Source: Curtobacterium sp. MMLR14_010 | Lineage (GTDB): Bacteria; Actinomycetota; Actinomycetes; Actinomycetales; Microbacteriaceae | Reading direction: 5' to 3' | Length of the DNA stretch: 64,000 bases | Assembly: GCF_001865015.1 (NCBI RefSeq) | Contig: NZ_MJGV01000022.1 | Coordinates: 1-64,000 of the forward strand | Shown: positions 25,387 through 34,680 of the stretch, in pieces | Layout of the letters: every line of letters begins with the position of its first letter | Numbering within the stretch: position 1 is the stretch's first letter | Position numbers and translations under genes: made by a program | The notes under the pieces: generated by a model | The model's database searches: none | What the model saw: only the letters and a program-made list of their open reading frames with translations | Told to the model about the DNA's origin: nothing

Positions 25387-25809
25387 GGTCGTAATCCTAT
25401 GGTTGCTCAAGTCCGGTCCCTCGGCGGTTCGCAAGCCTGTGATTGAGGCCGCGCACAGCCAGGTGACCTTGAGAGGGATCGTTCAACGTCACCCGCAGCC
25501 CAGTCCGACGCGACAGAGAGCTCGGCGATTTGAGCAACGACCGCCAACTCGCGCATGTAAGCGAACTAACCTCGACGCCTCGTCCTACTTTCGATCTTGT
25601 CAACGCCTCGGGTTACCAGACGCTCAGTACGGCCACGCGTCGTGGCAGCTCCTGCCGCACCCATCACCCGGACCGGGGGCCGAGCCGACCTATACTCACA
25701 GTCGGGACAGGGGCCCGGCCGCAGGGGTCGGACTGGTAGTGGGGCCGCCGCCGTTGGAAGGCGGGCGGAACTCGCCGTGCCTCGCGATACGACCGGGGAT
25801 GGTGGATAC
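25387..25809. other. Divergent regulatory region of the exopolysaccharide locus (423 bp)
   Basis: It lies between the DUF4012 gene (-) and the pyruvyl transferase gene (+), and no gene was found in it. It contains an imperfect 11-bp inverted repeat at 25462-25493 and a -10-like TATACT at 25691-25696, which would give a leader of about 110 nt for the plus-strand glycan operon. A matching -35 was not found. The drop in G+C content begins here. Confidence 0.5.
25462..25493. promoter_or_regulatory. Imperfect inverted repeat upstream of the DUF4012 gene
   Basis: GGTGACCTTGA (25462-25472) and TCAACGTCACC (25483-25493) are complementary except at one position, with a 10-bp spacer. It is placed about 76 bp before the DUF4012 start, so it could be an operator or a leader hairpin. 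Confidence 0.4.
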
Positions 25810-26916
25810 GTGCCGAGCACGTCAAAGCGTGGAAATCCGGCCAGAGTCGTTTTGATTCACGCCTATTCGCGCGCGAATTCTGGTGACGGGCTCCTCGTTG
25901 ACGAAGCGACCGCCCTGGTACTCGAAGCCGCACCAGACGCTGTCGTCGATCTAGTAGCGTTGGATCCAGGGTCCTTCCCGGAACACCCAACAGCGGTGCA
26001 TCCGATCTACGGATACAACGGCACTCGGTCACTTCCAGCGCTTCTCCGTTCCGCGATTCGTGGTCGCCCACACGCCGATGTATCAGCTCTCTACGCGTCT
26101 GCCGACTTGATCGTCGCCGTCGGTGGCGGCTACCTCAGGGCTGACGGGGCGAGCGGATTTTTCAAGACCATGCTCGCCCACCTCTCGCAGATCCCTTCCG
26201 GATCTGTCTCGGCCCCCTTCATCTATCTACCTCAAAGCATTGGCCCGTTCCCTTTCCTCACGCCGCGCCTCAACCGCTTGAAGAAGGCCGAAGCGGTCTT
26301 CGTGCGCGATGACAGAAGCCTGGCTCTTCTCAACAAGCGTGGAATGAACGGGCTTCGTCAACCGGACCTGGCTACACTCGGCGTCCGGTCTAAAAATCCC
26401 TCAAGCAGCACCGGCAGTGGCGAAGTTGGTCTCATTGCGCGCAAACTCAACAATCGTGTAGGCACCTACACCCGGGAACTCATGGAGTTGAAGAGACTCA
26501 CCGACGCGAGGCTCTTGGTTCAGTCCACAGGTCGCGGGAACGACGACCCAGCTTTTTACAACGATCTCGGCTTTGACGGCATCTTCCCGACCTTGCAGCA
26601 GCAGCTGCTATCCGAGGCCCGCCCTTCGGTAGTGATCTCCGTTCGGCTGCACGGAAGCCTTCAGTCCCTCCGTGCCGGTGTCCCTACGATCCATCTGTCG
26701 TACGAGCGTAAGGGCTGGGGCGCGTTCGAAGACCTCGGGCTGTCGGAGTACGTCCACAACGCCCGGAACTTCTCAGCCGAACGAGTTGCCGAGCAAGCGC
26801 TCAACCTCAGGGAGACCTCGGCGGCGTATTGGCGAGCAGTCGCCGGCCGCGAGGGCCAGCTCGAGCAGAGCAGCCGGTTGATCGTAGAACGCATCCAGAG
26901 CGCGTTGGCCGCCTGA
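25810..26916 (+). CDS. Polysaccharide pyruvyl transferase family protein
   Basis: About 368 residues. The family transfers pyruvate from phosphoenolpyruvate to a sugar, adding an acidic ketal to capsule or exopolysaccharide. Supporting features are HAYSRANSGDGLLVDEA near the N-terminus (the N-x-GD element), VAVGGGYLRA, and the C-terminal VISVRLHGSLQSLRAGVPTI. The GTG at 25810, preceded by GGTGGA, is preferred; the longer upstream frame is basic and low-complexity. It is the first gene of a plus-strand run of six, followed after 3 bp by the flippase. Confidence 0.82.
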   Translation: MPSTSKRGNPARVVLIHAYSRANSGDGLLVDEATALVLEAAPDAVVDLVALDPGSFPEHPTAVHPIYGYNGTRSLPALLRSAIRGRPHADVSALYASADLIVAVGGGYLRADGASGFFKTMLAHLSQIPSGSVSAPFIYLPQSIGPFPFLTPRLNRLKKAEAVFVRDDRSLALLNKRGMNGLRQPDLATLGVRSKNPSSSTGSGEVGLIARKLNNRVGTYTRELMELKRLTDARLLVQSTGRGNDDPAFYNDLGFDGIFPTLQQQLLSEARPSVVISVRLHGSLQSLRAGVPTIHLSYERKGWGAFEDLGLSEYVHNARNFSAERVAEQALNLRETSAAYWRAVAGREGQLEQSSRLIVERIQSALAA

Positions 26917-26919
26917 CCA

Positions 26920-28188
26920 ATGACTATTCATGAAAATCGAGACGGCAAGAAGCTTGATCACCGCAAGCTCCTCAAAGGAGGTGCGCCCGCTTTCCTCAGC
27001 AGCGTCATGGCAGCCCTTGTTCCAGCCGCCGGAATCCTCTTCCTCGACCCGAATGCATACGCTGTATGGGCCTTGGCAGCAACCCTCACCACAATCTTCC
27101 TGCTGGTCGACTTCGGCACGACCGGGCTAGCAACGAAGCTTGCGGCCGAGGCGCGGATAGGGGGTCGACCGTTGATCACGTTGTTCGCCCTGACTGCGGT
27201 GCCACCGATCCTGCTCACGGTGATCACCCTCGTGGCCTGGCCGGCATATTCAGCCGCCGCCAAGTTGACCGATGCACGCGACCCTGCCGTTCTCTTGCTG
27301 ATCACACTCGTCGGGGTTGGGACAACACTTCGGAGTCTCGGACTCATCTCCGCAGCCGTAGCACTGGGCCGCAACGACTTCCGAAAGCGAAGTGCAATCC
27401 TGCTCGCCGGTGCTCTCACGCAAGCTGCGGTCACTGTCGCCATGTTGGCCTCAGGAGTGGGAATCCTGTCCTTGGGGTTCGGAGTCGTCACTGGCGGACT
27501 CGTACAACTGGCGTTTGGCATCATCCTCGAACGGCCGGACCGCGAGTCCGCCTCCACCGAGCCCGTCTGGCCCCTGGTTCGCCGCTTCGCGTCGTCACGC
27601 GGAGCAGCAGTGCTGTTCGGAGTCGCGATCACCCAGCTCGATCGGTGGTCGCTAGGCCTGTTCGCCAGCGCTGCGGTCGTGACCGTTTACGACATCGCGA
27701 TCCGCTTCGCTACGATGCCGAAGATCGCCCTGTTGGCCTTCGGTGGAGGCCTCGTTACGGAAGCGAGCGGCGAACCCCCGGCACATCACCTACTCAAAGT
27801 CTTCAGAACTTATACGAAGATGTATGCGGTTCTAGCGGGCGTCGCTATTCTGCCGGTAGTATTCGTGGCTGTACTTATCGGAACAACCAGAACCAATCTT
27901 CCCCTCCTTGTGATCCTGCCCATCGCAGTGCTAACCGCCATGGCTCACGCGGTCAATGCAACAACCATCCCCGCAAGCTTCCTCGGCATGGGGTTGGGGC
28001 GCCCAGGGCTGGAGTTGCTCTATTTGACACCCCTGGTGGCATGTTGCGCTCTGAGCTACGTCATCGGGAACTTGACCCAGTTGCCGTTGGGTCAGGTGGG
28101 AATCTGGGCAGGCGCGATGTTTGCTTGCTCAGTGATCTACGTCGTTGCGTTCCCACGGCTAAACGGATGGAGAAGAGTGAATGCTTGA
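26920..28188 (+). CDS. Wzx-like polysaccharide flippase (oligosaccharide flippase family)
   Basis: This 422-aa integral membrane protein has about 12 predicted helices and the layout of the polysaccharide transport (MOP) superfamily. It would flip lipid-linked repeat units to the outer face of the membrane. Helical stretches begin at AFLSSVMAALVPAAGILFL; the middle has LFGVAITQLDRWSLGLFAS, typical of Wzx helix 7. Its codons are clearly less G+C biased than in the flanking chromosome. It overlaps the acetyltransferase gene by 8 bp. Confidence 0.8.
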   Translation: MTIHENRDGKKLDHRKLLKGGAPAFLSSVMAALVPAAGILFLDPNAYAVWALAATLTTIFLLVDFGTTGLATKLAAEARIGGRPLITLFALTAVPPILLTVITLVAWPAYSAAAKLTDARDPAVLLLITLVGVGTTLRSLGLISAAVALGRNDFRKRSAILLAGALTQAAVTVAMLASGVGILSLGFGVVTGGLVQLAFGIILERPDRESASTEPVWPLVRRFASSRGAAVLFGVAITQLDRWSLGLFASAAVVTVYDIAIRFATMPKIALLAFGGGLVTEASGEPPAHHLLKVFRTYTKMYAVLAGVAILPVVFVAVLIGTTRTNLPLLVILPIAVLTAMAHAVNATTIPASFLGMGLGRPGLELLYLTPLVACCALSYVIGNLTQLPLGQVGIWAGAMFACSVIYVVAFPRLNGWRRVNA

Positions 28189-28780
28189 CAGGTTGTACTC
28201 GCGAGCCAAACGCCTCCATCTCAACGCCGGGCGGAGAAAACTTGAGGGATCGGGGCGCCTCACTGTCGGACGCCACTCGTATGGAACGCCACGGTTCCTC
28301 ACATTCCGCGATGACTCAACATCGATCTCGATCGGCAGCTTCTGCTCGATCGGACCTGACGTAACTTTCATTCTCGGAGGCAACCACGCAACCGACCGTG
28401 TCTCAACGTTCCCGATCGCCGAGCGGTTGAAGGTCGACCGGGCCGTTCCGGGATTCCCGGAGTCGAGAGGCAAGATCACCGTCGGCAACGACGTCTGGAT
28501 CGGACATGGGGCGACTGTGCTTTCCGGTGTCACCATAGGTCATGGTGCTGTTGTCGCAGCTGGCGCCGTCGTGGCGCGAGACGTGCCCCCGTTCGCAATC
28601 GTCGCCGGCGTCCCAGCGGCAGTCATCCGCTTCCGTCTTGACGAGGCCACGCAGCGCGCGGTTCTCGAGTCTAAGTGGTGGGATCTTCCTGATGAGAACA
28701 TCATTGGTGCGTTAGACCTTTTGAACGCGCGCGCAGCGTCATCAGTTCGCGAGGAGCTGCGTGACATCCGTGAAGCTTGA
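28181..28780 (+). CDS. CatB-related O-acetyltransferase (left-handed beta-helix)
   Basis: This 199-aa enzyme has hexapeptide repeats, seen as ISIGSFCSIGPDVTFILGG and VWIGHGATVLSGVTIGHGAV. The NHATDRVSTFP stretch carries the probable catalytic His of the xenobiotic/CatB acetyltransferase subgroup. It probably acetylates a sugar of the repeat unit in the cytoplasm with acetyl-CoA. It overlaps both neighbours (8 bp with the flippase, 20 bp with the polymerase), so it sits inside a tightly packed operon. Confidence 0.83.
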   Translation: MLDRLYSRAKRLHLNAGRRKLEGSGRLTVGRHSYGTPRFLTFRDDSTSISIGSFCSIGPDVTFILGGNHATDRVSTFPIAERLKVDRAVPGFPESRGKITVGNDVWIGHGATVLSGVTIGHGAVVAAGAVVARDVPPFAIVAGVPAAVIRFRLDEATQRAVLESKWWDLPDENIIGALDLLNARAASSVREELRDIREA

Positions 28781-30044
28781 AAACGCGGCCGCCTCACCTG
28801 GCAGCCGGAGCGGGATTGTTCTCTTCTTGGGAACATTGCTCCTCTGGGTCATCCCTGTCGACTTCGTCCGACTGAATCCGACCTGGTCATCGCTGTCGCA
28901 GGGGCTGACTGCTGCCCTCGGCTTGGCGGCAGTCATACTCATAGTCCGGGCACGGCACCTACGAATCGCTTTAGTTGCATCCTTGGTCCTACTCCTGCTG
29001 ACATCGTCGTTGGCCACTGGCTCTGTTGTGCCGCCCTTCGAGTTCTTGCTGCCGTTCCTGATAGGCGTGGGGTTGGCCCTCGGTCTGACCCGAGGACAGT
29101 TCGGAGTGGCGCTGGTGATTTTCGGAACGATGGCTTTCATCTCGATCTGCATCGATACGCTGACGCATGGGCCGACTACCTCCTCACTGTTTGGCTCCCC
29201 TATCCAGTTGTCCACGTTGACGGGGACTCGGTCCCGCGGCCTGATCGGACAGCCTGTCCCTGCAGCGTTTGTCTGCTTGGCGCTCACTGCCTCACTCGCC
29301 TGGCTGGCAACGGCAATCCGGTCACGATCGAGAAGGTTCGTGGCCTGGTTCGCCACCGGAGCTTCTCTCATCGTCACGTTGATCACGACTGGAACCCGCT
29401 CAGCACTGATTGCTCTCTTGGCAACGGCCGCTCTCATGTTCCTCGCAGCAATCCTCCGGTCAGGATGGCGCGTTCTCATCCCACTCGTCGTCTGGTCTCC
29501 GGCTGTCGCAGCTACTCTGATCATCCTGTTCCAGACAGTTGGTAGCGGATTCAGCGGGACGCGCCTCGGAGACTTTGGAGGACTCAATGGAAGCGCTTCC
29601 TTGAGTAATCGGCTTTATGCTTTGGAGTTTTTGCACCGCTGGGCGAGTTCGACGAACCTGGTCGACCAGATCATCGGTCACGGGCCTCGGAATCTTCAGC
29701 AGACGCTCTCCGCCTACCAAGGCGCTACATCACTGAACACAATCGACAACTTGTTCGTGACGGTGCTTTGGGACTTCGGGCTGTTCGGCGTCCTGTTGCT
29801 CTTTATCCTCTTTGTCATCGCTCTCCGACGGCTACTGAGTACCGACCTCCTACTGTCGAGTGCAGCCATCGGCGTTGCGGCCATACTCCTCAGCGGACTC
29901 GCATTCGACGCGCTTTACACGCGTCCTATGGCCATCATATTCGCAGCGATGGCTACACAACTTTTTTTGAGGACTCCAAACGATGCAGACGCCACAGACA
30001 CCGTGATCACAAACAGTCGCCCGAAGGGATCAACAGTCAAGTGA
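28761..30044 (+). CDS. Wzy-like O-antigen/exopolysaccharide polymerase
   Basis: This 427-aa membrane protein has about 11-12 helices and a large extracytoplasmic loop, the pattern of O-antigen ligase/polymerase proteins. The motif TTGTRSALIALLAT is characteristic, and the loop GFSGTRLGDFGG...NRLYALEF precedes the last helices. It would join repeat units after flipping. The start is GTG 28761, or GTG 28770 three codons later. A run of seven T occurs near the end (29962-29968), unusual in this genome. The stop overlaps the next GTG. Confidence 0.75.
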   Translation: MTSVKLENAAASPGSRSGIVLFLGTLLLWVIPVDFVRLNPTWSSLSQGLTAALGLAAVILIVRARHLRIALVASLVLLLLTSSLATGSVVPPFEFLLPFLIGVGLALGLTRGQFGVALVIFGTMAFISICIDTLTHGPTTSSLFGSPIQLSTLTGTRSRGLIGQPVPAAFVCLALTASLAWLATAIRSRSRRFVAWFATGASLIVTLITTGTRSALIALLATAALMFLAAILRSGWRVLIPLVVWSPAVAATLIILFQTVGSGFSGTRLGDFGGLNGSASLSNRLYALEFLHRWASSTNLVDQIIGHGPRNLQQTLSAYQGATSLNTIDNLFVTVLWDFGLFGVLLLFILFVIALRRLLSTDLLLSSAAIGVAAILLSGLAFDALYTRPMAIIFAAMATQLFLRTPNDADATDTVITNSRPKGSTVK

Positions 30045-31108
30045 GCGATTCGGCCAAGCGACTCGTCGTAATCGCCCCATGGCTTCAAGGAGGTGGCGCC
30101 CAAGCCGCAATGTTCGAGAGTGTTCGGAGAGCCGCATACTCACCAACACTGCTGGTCGTCCTCTTCAACGGCAATCGGGATTTTGATGGCGCTCGCGAGC
30201 TCTTCGACGAGGTTCTCTTCTTGGGCAACCCGAAGAGCCCCCTGGGAGTCCTGAAGGCCGCCAGGCAGCTGAAACGAATGTTGGAACCTTCCGACCGCGT
30301 GTATTCTCTTATGCGCGGCAGCCACGTGGTTTTAGGCTTGCTGCCGTCACCTCGCTTACGAAAACTGGAACTTCTGGCAAGCTTCCACCAGTCCCCGGAC
30401 GAAGACGCGCGCAGCGCGACAGGGCGAATCGAGAACATACCGGTTCGTAGGCTGATGAAACATGCACGATTGGTGACAGCGCCATCTCAACGGGCGATTG
30501 ACGAGCTCCGAGCAGCCAGGGTGCTCGGTCCCGAGCAAGGGGTGCGCTCGTCAAATCCGATCCGCTCCGCCGCTGGCGCTCCGGTCCGCCGACGCCGTGA
30601 CGCAGACGACCCCGTCCGGCTCCTCCTAGCCGGACGCCTGGACGACCAGAAGGGCATATCCGACCTGGAAGGATTGCTCGAGCAGATCTCGCATCCGGTG
30701 GAGCTCCTTGTTGCGGGAGACGGCCCACTCCGGGATGAAGTCAACCGCCTCAGCACAAACTTGTGGCGTCACACGGTATCTCCACTCGGATACCAATCGA
30801 ACATCTTCGATCGGATCGACGAAATCGACTACATATTCTTGCCGAGCCGGTTCGAGCTCAACCCAGTGATCATCTGGGAGGGCTGGTCTAGAGGTCGCCC
30901 TGCGATCGGTAGCGACATCGAAGCGTTTAACGACCTCAAGACGAGCGGACCTATCCACATCTTTTCAGATCCTGCGGATCTCGATTTACTCATTAGCCGC
31001 TTGGCGCGTCGCACAGATTCTGACTTCGATGGGGCGATCCGGGCCGCTGGAGCAGAGGAATCGAGCCAAGTGCTTGTCCGGAGTCTTCGTGGAGGTCAGC
31101 AGCTTTGA
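30041..31108 (+). CDS. Glycosyltransferase, GT4-like
   Basis: About 355 residues with two Rossmann-like halves. The N-terminal VVIAPWLQGGGAQAAMFE is a typical acceptor-side glycine loop. The C-terminal half has LLLAGRLDDQKGISDLE and IFLPSRFELNPVIIWEGWSR, the GT4 E-x7-E region in variant form. It should add one sugar to the lipid-linked repeat unit; donor and linkage are unknown. The GTG start overlaps the polymerase stop (GTGA), and its stop overlaps the TTG of the next gene. Confidence 0.8.
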   Translation: MSDSAKRLVVIAPWLQGGGAQAAMFESVRRAAYSPTLLVVLFNGNRDFDGARELFDEVLFLGNPKSPLGVLKAARQLKRMLEPSDRVYSLMRGSHVVLGLLPSPRLRKLELLASFHQSPDEDARSATGRIENIPVRRLMKHARLVTAPSQRAIDELRAARVLGPEQGVRSSNPIRSAAGAPVRRRRDADDPVRLLLAGRLDDQKGISDLEGLLEQISHPVELLVAGDGPLRDEVNRLSTNLWRHTVSPLGYQSNIFDRIDEIDYIFLPSRFELNPVIIWEGWSRGRPAIGSDIEAFNDLKTSGPIHIFSDPADLDLLISRLARRTDSDFDGAIRAAGAEESSQVLVRSLRGGQQL

Positions 31109-32013
31109 ACACCTCACTCTCGGTGGTCATCGTCGTCTTCGACACAGACCCGGTATTACTGGACCGATGCCTGTCTTCCTTGGAGACACTGGACGCATCT
31201 AGACGCGATGGAACTGAGATCATCGTGGTCGACAACTCCCCGCACGACGACTTGGGCAAGCGGTTCTCAACGGGAGTCGCCCAATGGATTCGCGGTCAGG
31301 GCAACGTTGGATTTGGGCGCGCGGCGAACCTGGGCATCCAGGCCGCTCGTGGAGAGGCTGTGCTCCTCCTAAACCCTGACGCTGCGGTCTCGCCCCGAGC
31401 TGTCGCCGCTCTGCAGACCGCCCTCGGCGAGATCAACGATGAGAAATCGCTGCTCTGCGGCTGGCTCACCAAAGCGGACGGCGTGCAGGTGGACGCGTAC
31501 ATGCACTGGTGGTCGTCTACCGGTCGGCTTCTGAGGCGAGAGAGATACCGGCGTTACCTAACTCGACAGTGGGAACAATCGACTGTGGTCGTGCAGAAGG
31601 TGAGCGGTGGCGCTCTCTTCGCCAGGCGATCGGTTCTGCTTGATCTGGGTCCGTTCGACGAGCGCTTCTTCCTCTACGGCGAGGACGCCGACCTCTCGGT
31701 CAGAGCGCGAGGCCTGGGATATCAGCTGTATGCGGTACCAGACGCTTTCATCCTTCACGAAGGCGCATCCAGCCAGACGCAGCACTCATCCTTGGTGGAA
31801 CGAGCACGGGTGGATGCCGCTATCCGCATCGCCCGCTACCACCTGCGCTATCCATTGAGTCTTCTCGTGGAGCTCGATCTTCTCCTCATCAGCGCACTCG
31901 GGCTGATCCTGCGCCGAGCCGGTTCGAGCGGGTCCATTGAAGGTCGCCGAGATCGGCTGGCCGTGATTCGAGACTGGGGCCTCCGAAGAGATCGCCAGGT
32001 GTTCGAGCCCTGA
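31105..32013 (+). CDS. Glycosyltransferase family 2 protein
   Basis: This 302-aa GT-A fold enzyme shows SVVIVVFDTDPVLLDRCL, IIVVDNSPHDD, GNVGFGRAANLGI, LLLNPDAAVS (metal-binding region) and FDERFFLYGEDADLSVRARG. This is the profile of rhamnosyltransferase-like GT2 proteins. It starts with TTG at 31105, overlapping the previous stop (TTGA), and is last in the plus-strand run. It ends only 3 bp from the convergent glycosyltransferase, with no terminator visible. Confidence 0.87.
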   Translation: MNTSLSVVIVVFDTDPVLLDRCLSSLETLDASRRDGTEIIVVDNSPHDDLGKRFSTGVAQWIRGQGNVGFGRAANLGIQAARGEAVLLLNPDAAVSPRAVAALQTALGEINDEKSLLCGWLTKADGVQVDAYMHWWSSTGRLLRRERYRRYLTRQWEQSTVVVQKVSGGALFARRSVLLDLGPFDERFFLYGEDADLSVRARGLGYQLYAVPDAFILHEGASSQTQHSSLVERARVDAAIRIARYHLRYPLSLLVELDLLLISALGLILRRAGSSGSIEGRRDRLAVIRDWGLRRDRQVFEP

Positions 32014-32016
32014 CCC

Positions 32017-33204
32017 TCAGCGCTCCATTGCGCCTGGAACTTCCACGCGGGGCAGCGCGCCCAGACGGCGGTAGGCCGACTCAACGCCCTCCGCAAGCCG
32101 CTCTTCTGAGAAGCGAGCACGCTGTGCCAGAGCTGCCGTACCCATAGCTTCAGCCTGGTCTGGATCAGCGATCAGCTGCCGAACTCTGAGTACGAGTTCC
32201 TCGTCTGAGTCGACGACGTAACCGGTAACCCCGTGGATCACGACGTCCCGGTTGCCGACGCAATTGGTCACGACCGCTGGAAGTCCGAGGCACTGAGCTT
32301 CGATAAGAGCGACTGGCATCCCCTCCCAGAGGGAAGTCATAACGAACACGTCCGCTGCAGCAACTCGTCGCAGCAGCTCAGCGTGCGCCAGCCATCCGGA
32401 GACCTGTGCGGCGCTTTCGGAACTCAACCATGCGTCCTTCGCCGATTTCGAGCCATCGCCAAGCCACTCGAACCGAGCAGACTCATGGAGGGCATCGGCC
32501 AGTGCCGAGAAGCGCCAAGGCGCCTTTTGATAAGTCACTCTCCCGGCGGTCACCACGCGCGGGCCCACCTCACTCAAACGGCTCACCCTGGCCGGCAGCG
32601 TCCCGAGATCCACTGTGTTCTCGACGATCGCGACTCGTTTGATGTGCAGCGTGTTCCGAGCCAGGCTTGTTTCTGATTCGGATGCGAGAAGGAGACCGCT
32701 GCAGCGACGCGCCAGCACCGTCTCGGCAGCAGTGAAGAGTAGGCGTCGGGTACGAGACAGGTCCTCTCGCAAGAAGGAGAACCCGTGAGGGGAGTACACG
32801 ATCCTCTGCCGCGTCCGACCCCAACCAAGTGCCAGACGCAACGCCGCGCCAGCCCAAGAGGAGTGCAGATGGAGGACTGTCTCCGGGCGCCGGACCAACT
32901 GCCTCCGGGCGGCCTGCACCAGCTGCCGCAGTTGGGAGCCCAGTCCAACGCCTGAGACTTCCAAATAGGTGACCTTTTCCCCGAGGTCAGTGAGGATTCG
33001 GTCAAGTTCGGGCGTGTCCGCTCGACGGGAAGCGATGACAACGACCTCAACTCCCGCCTCAGCCTGCTGGCGCGCGATCGAGATCAGCATCTGGTACACG
33101 CCACCGCCGAAGGCTTCCGTGACGTGAACGACCGATTGTGGTGATCGTCGACTCCCACTGGACGAGAAGGCTCCCCGAGCAAGGTCATTTCTTCCGAGAA
33201 TCAA
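32017..33204 (-). CDS. Glycosyltransferase, GT4 family
   Basis: About 395 residues. VVHVTEAFGGGVYQMLISIA marks the N-terminal acceptor domain. RVVTAGRVTYQKAP and VFVMTSLWEGMPVALIEAQ carry the nucleotide-sugar site and the E-x7-E motif. I place the start at TTG 33204, where AAGGAG precedes it by about 4 nt and the codon overlaps the wcaJ stop (TTGA); upstream codons in this frame lie inside wcaJ. It is co-transcribed with the initiating transferase and may add the second sugar. Confidence 0.85.
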   Translation of the reverse strand: MILGRNDLARGAFSSSGSRRSPQSVVHVTEAFGGGVYQMLISIARQQAEAGVEVVVIASRRADTPELDRILTDLGEKVTYLEVSGVGLGSQLRQLVQAARRQLVRRPETVLHLHSSWAGAALRLALGWGRTRQRIVYSPHGFSFLREDLSRTRRLLFTAAETVLARRCSGLLLASESETSLARNTLHIKRVAIVENTVDLGTLPARVSRLSEVGPRVVTAGRVTYQKAPWRFSALADALHESARFEWLGDGSKSAKDAWLSSESAAQVSGWLAHAELLRRVAAADVFVMTSLWEGMPVALIEAQCLGLPAVVTNCVGNRDVVIHGVTGYVVDSDEELVLRVRQLIADPDQAEAMGTAALAQRARFSEERLAEGVESAYRRLGALPRVEVPGAMER

Positions 33205-34667
33205 TACGCTCCTTCGGAGCGCACTACAGCCCGCGCCGTCTTCAGCAGAATCAGGATGTCTGACACCAGAGACCAGTTTTCGACATAGAAGAGATCCAGC
33301 CGCACCGAGTCCTCCCACGACAGATCAGACCGGCCACTGACCTGCCACAACCCGGTCATACCGGGCTTGACCAGGAACCGACGGTGGACATGGACGTCGT
33401 AGCGCTCGACTTCGCGGGCGAGCGGCGGGCGCGGGCCGACGAGCGACATCTCCCCCATCAGCACGTTGAACAGCTGAGGGACCTCGTCGAGGCTGTACCG
33501 ACGCATGAACGCGCCGACCTTGGTGACCCGAGGGTCGTTCCGCATCTTGAACAGGACGTCGTTGCCCTCCGCACGGTCGAGTGCGCTGAGCTCCTGCAAG
33601 CGTGCTTCGGCGTCTACGACCATGGAGCGGAACTTGACCATCGGGAAAGTGCCGCCGTTCAGCCCGACACGCTCCTGGAGGAAGAACACCGGGCCAGGAG
33701 AAGTGGCCTTCACCAAGACAGCGAAGACGAGCAACACCGGCGAGAGTACGGCGATCAAGAGTCCCGAGCCGATCAGGTCGAAGGCCCGCTTGGTGTAGAG
33801 CTTGCGGCCTGAGTACGTGGGCGTCTCCACGTGGATCAGCGGCAGGCCTTGCACTGGGCGTGTGTGGATGCGCGGGCCACCGATGTCGGTCAGGCTTGGC
33901 GCGACCACGAGGTGCTGCCGGCCCGGTTCGAGAGACCAGCTGAGCTGTCTGACACGTTCCGGTGGCAGATCGTCCGAACTGGTGATGACGACGGTGTCAG
34001 CGCCCGTCTCGCGCAGTGCCTCCGCCAGGTCGTCGAACCCGCCATGGCTCTGGATGCTGGACCCCGGCAGGAGCCCCCGGTGGCCCGACGAAACCGCCGC
34101 GCCAACCACGCGGTAGCCAGCTTCCGGCGAGCGGCCGAGCTCGCGTCCGATGTGCAGCACGCTCGCAGGTGAACCGACGAGCAGGACCTTGGCCGAGTAG
34201 TCACCGTGCTTGCGCTGCGCGACCAACCACTGGCGCCAGATCCAGCGTGACAAGATCAGCACCAGGATCCCGATGGGGAACGCGATCAGCACGTACCCAC
34301 GCGCGAGGTCCACGTGCAACAGGAAGGCTGCGATCGCGAGCAGGCCGAACACACGAGCACTGGAATCTGCAACCAACCGGTACTCCGCGCTGCCGACTCC
34401 GATCACGCGGTCTCCGCGGGTGTCGTAGAGGGCCAGTGCGCTCATCCAGACGATGATCACGACGATCGAGATCCCGAAGTAGCTCAAGCGGACGTCCGCA
34501 GTGTTCGTCGCCAGGTTCGAGCTGAAGCCGAGCCACGCGATCTGCACGCCGAAGACGACCCAGATCAACGCGAGCAAGTCCGTGATGAGCACACCCCGCG
34601 AGTAGCGGCGGCTCCAGTCCTCGGTCGCCCCGGTCACGCGCGGCACCCGAACTGCACCGGCGGTCAT
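33201..34667 (-). CDS. WcaJ/ExoY-type sugar transferase (initiating undecaprenyl-phosphate glycosylphosphotransferase)
   Basis: This 488-aa enzyme starts repeat-unit synthesis by moving a sugar-1-phosphate onto undecaprenyl phosphate. It has four N-terminal helices, a CoA-binding-like soluble region, then the catalytic bacterial sugar transferase domain. That domain is recognised by KRAFDLIGSGLLIAVLSPVL, MVKFRSMVVDAE, RRYSLDEVPQLFNVLMGEMS, VGPRPPL and VKPGMTGLWQVSGRS. Which sugar is used cannot be told. It is followed directly by the GT4 gene and preceded, 13 bp away, by the Asp-box protein gene. Confidence 0.92.
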   Translation of the reverse strand: MTAGAVRVPRVTGATEDWSRRYSRGVLITDLLALIWVVFGVQIAWLGFSSNLATNTADVRLSYFGISIVVIIVWMSALALYDTRGDRVIGVGSAEYRLVADSSARVFGLLAIAAFLLHVDLARGYVLIAFPIGILVLILSRWIWRQWLVAQRKHGDYSAKVLLVGSPASVLHIGRELGRSPEAGYRVVGAAVSSGHRGLLPGSSIQSHGGFDDLAEALRETGADTVVITSSDDLPPERVRQLSWSLEPGRQHLVVAPSLTDIGGPRIHTRPVQGLPLIHVETPTYSGRKLYTKRAFDLIGSGLLIAVLSPVLLVFAVLVKATSPGPVFFLQERVGLNGGTFPMVKFRSMVVDAEARLQELSALDRAEGNDVLFKMRNDPRVTKVGAFMRRYSLDEVPQLFNVLMGEMSLVGPRPPLAREVERYDVHVHRRFLVKPGMTGLWQVSGRSDLSWEDSVRLDLFYVENWSLVSDILILLKTARAVVRSEGAY

Positions 34668-34680
34668 CGACGATCCCGCG

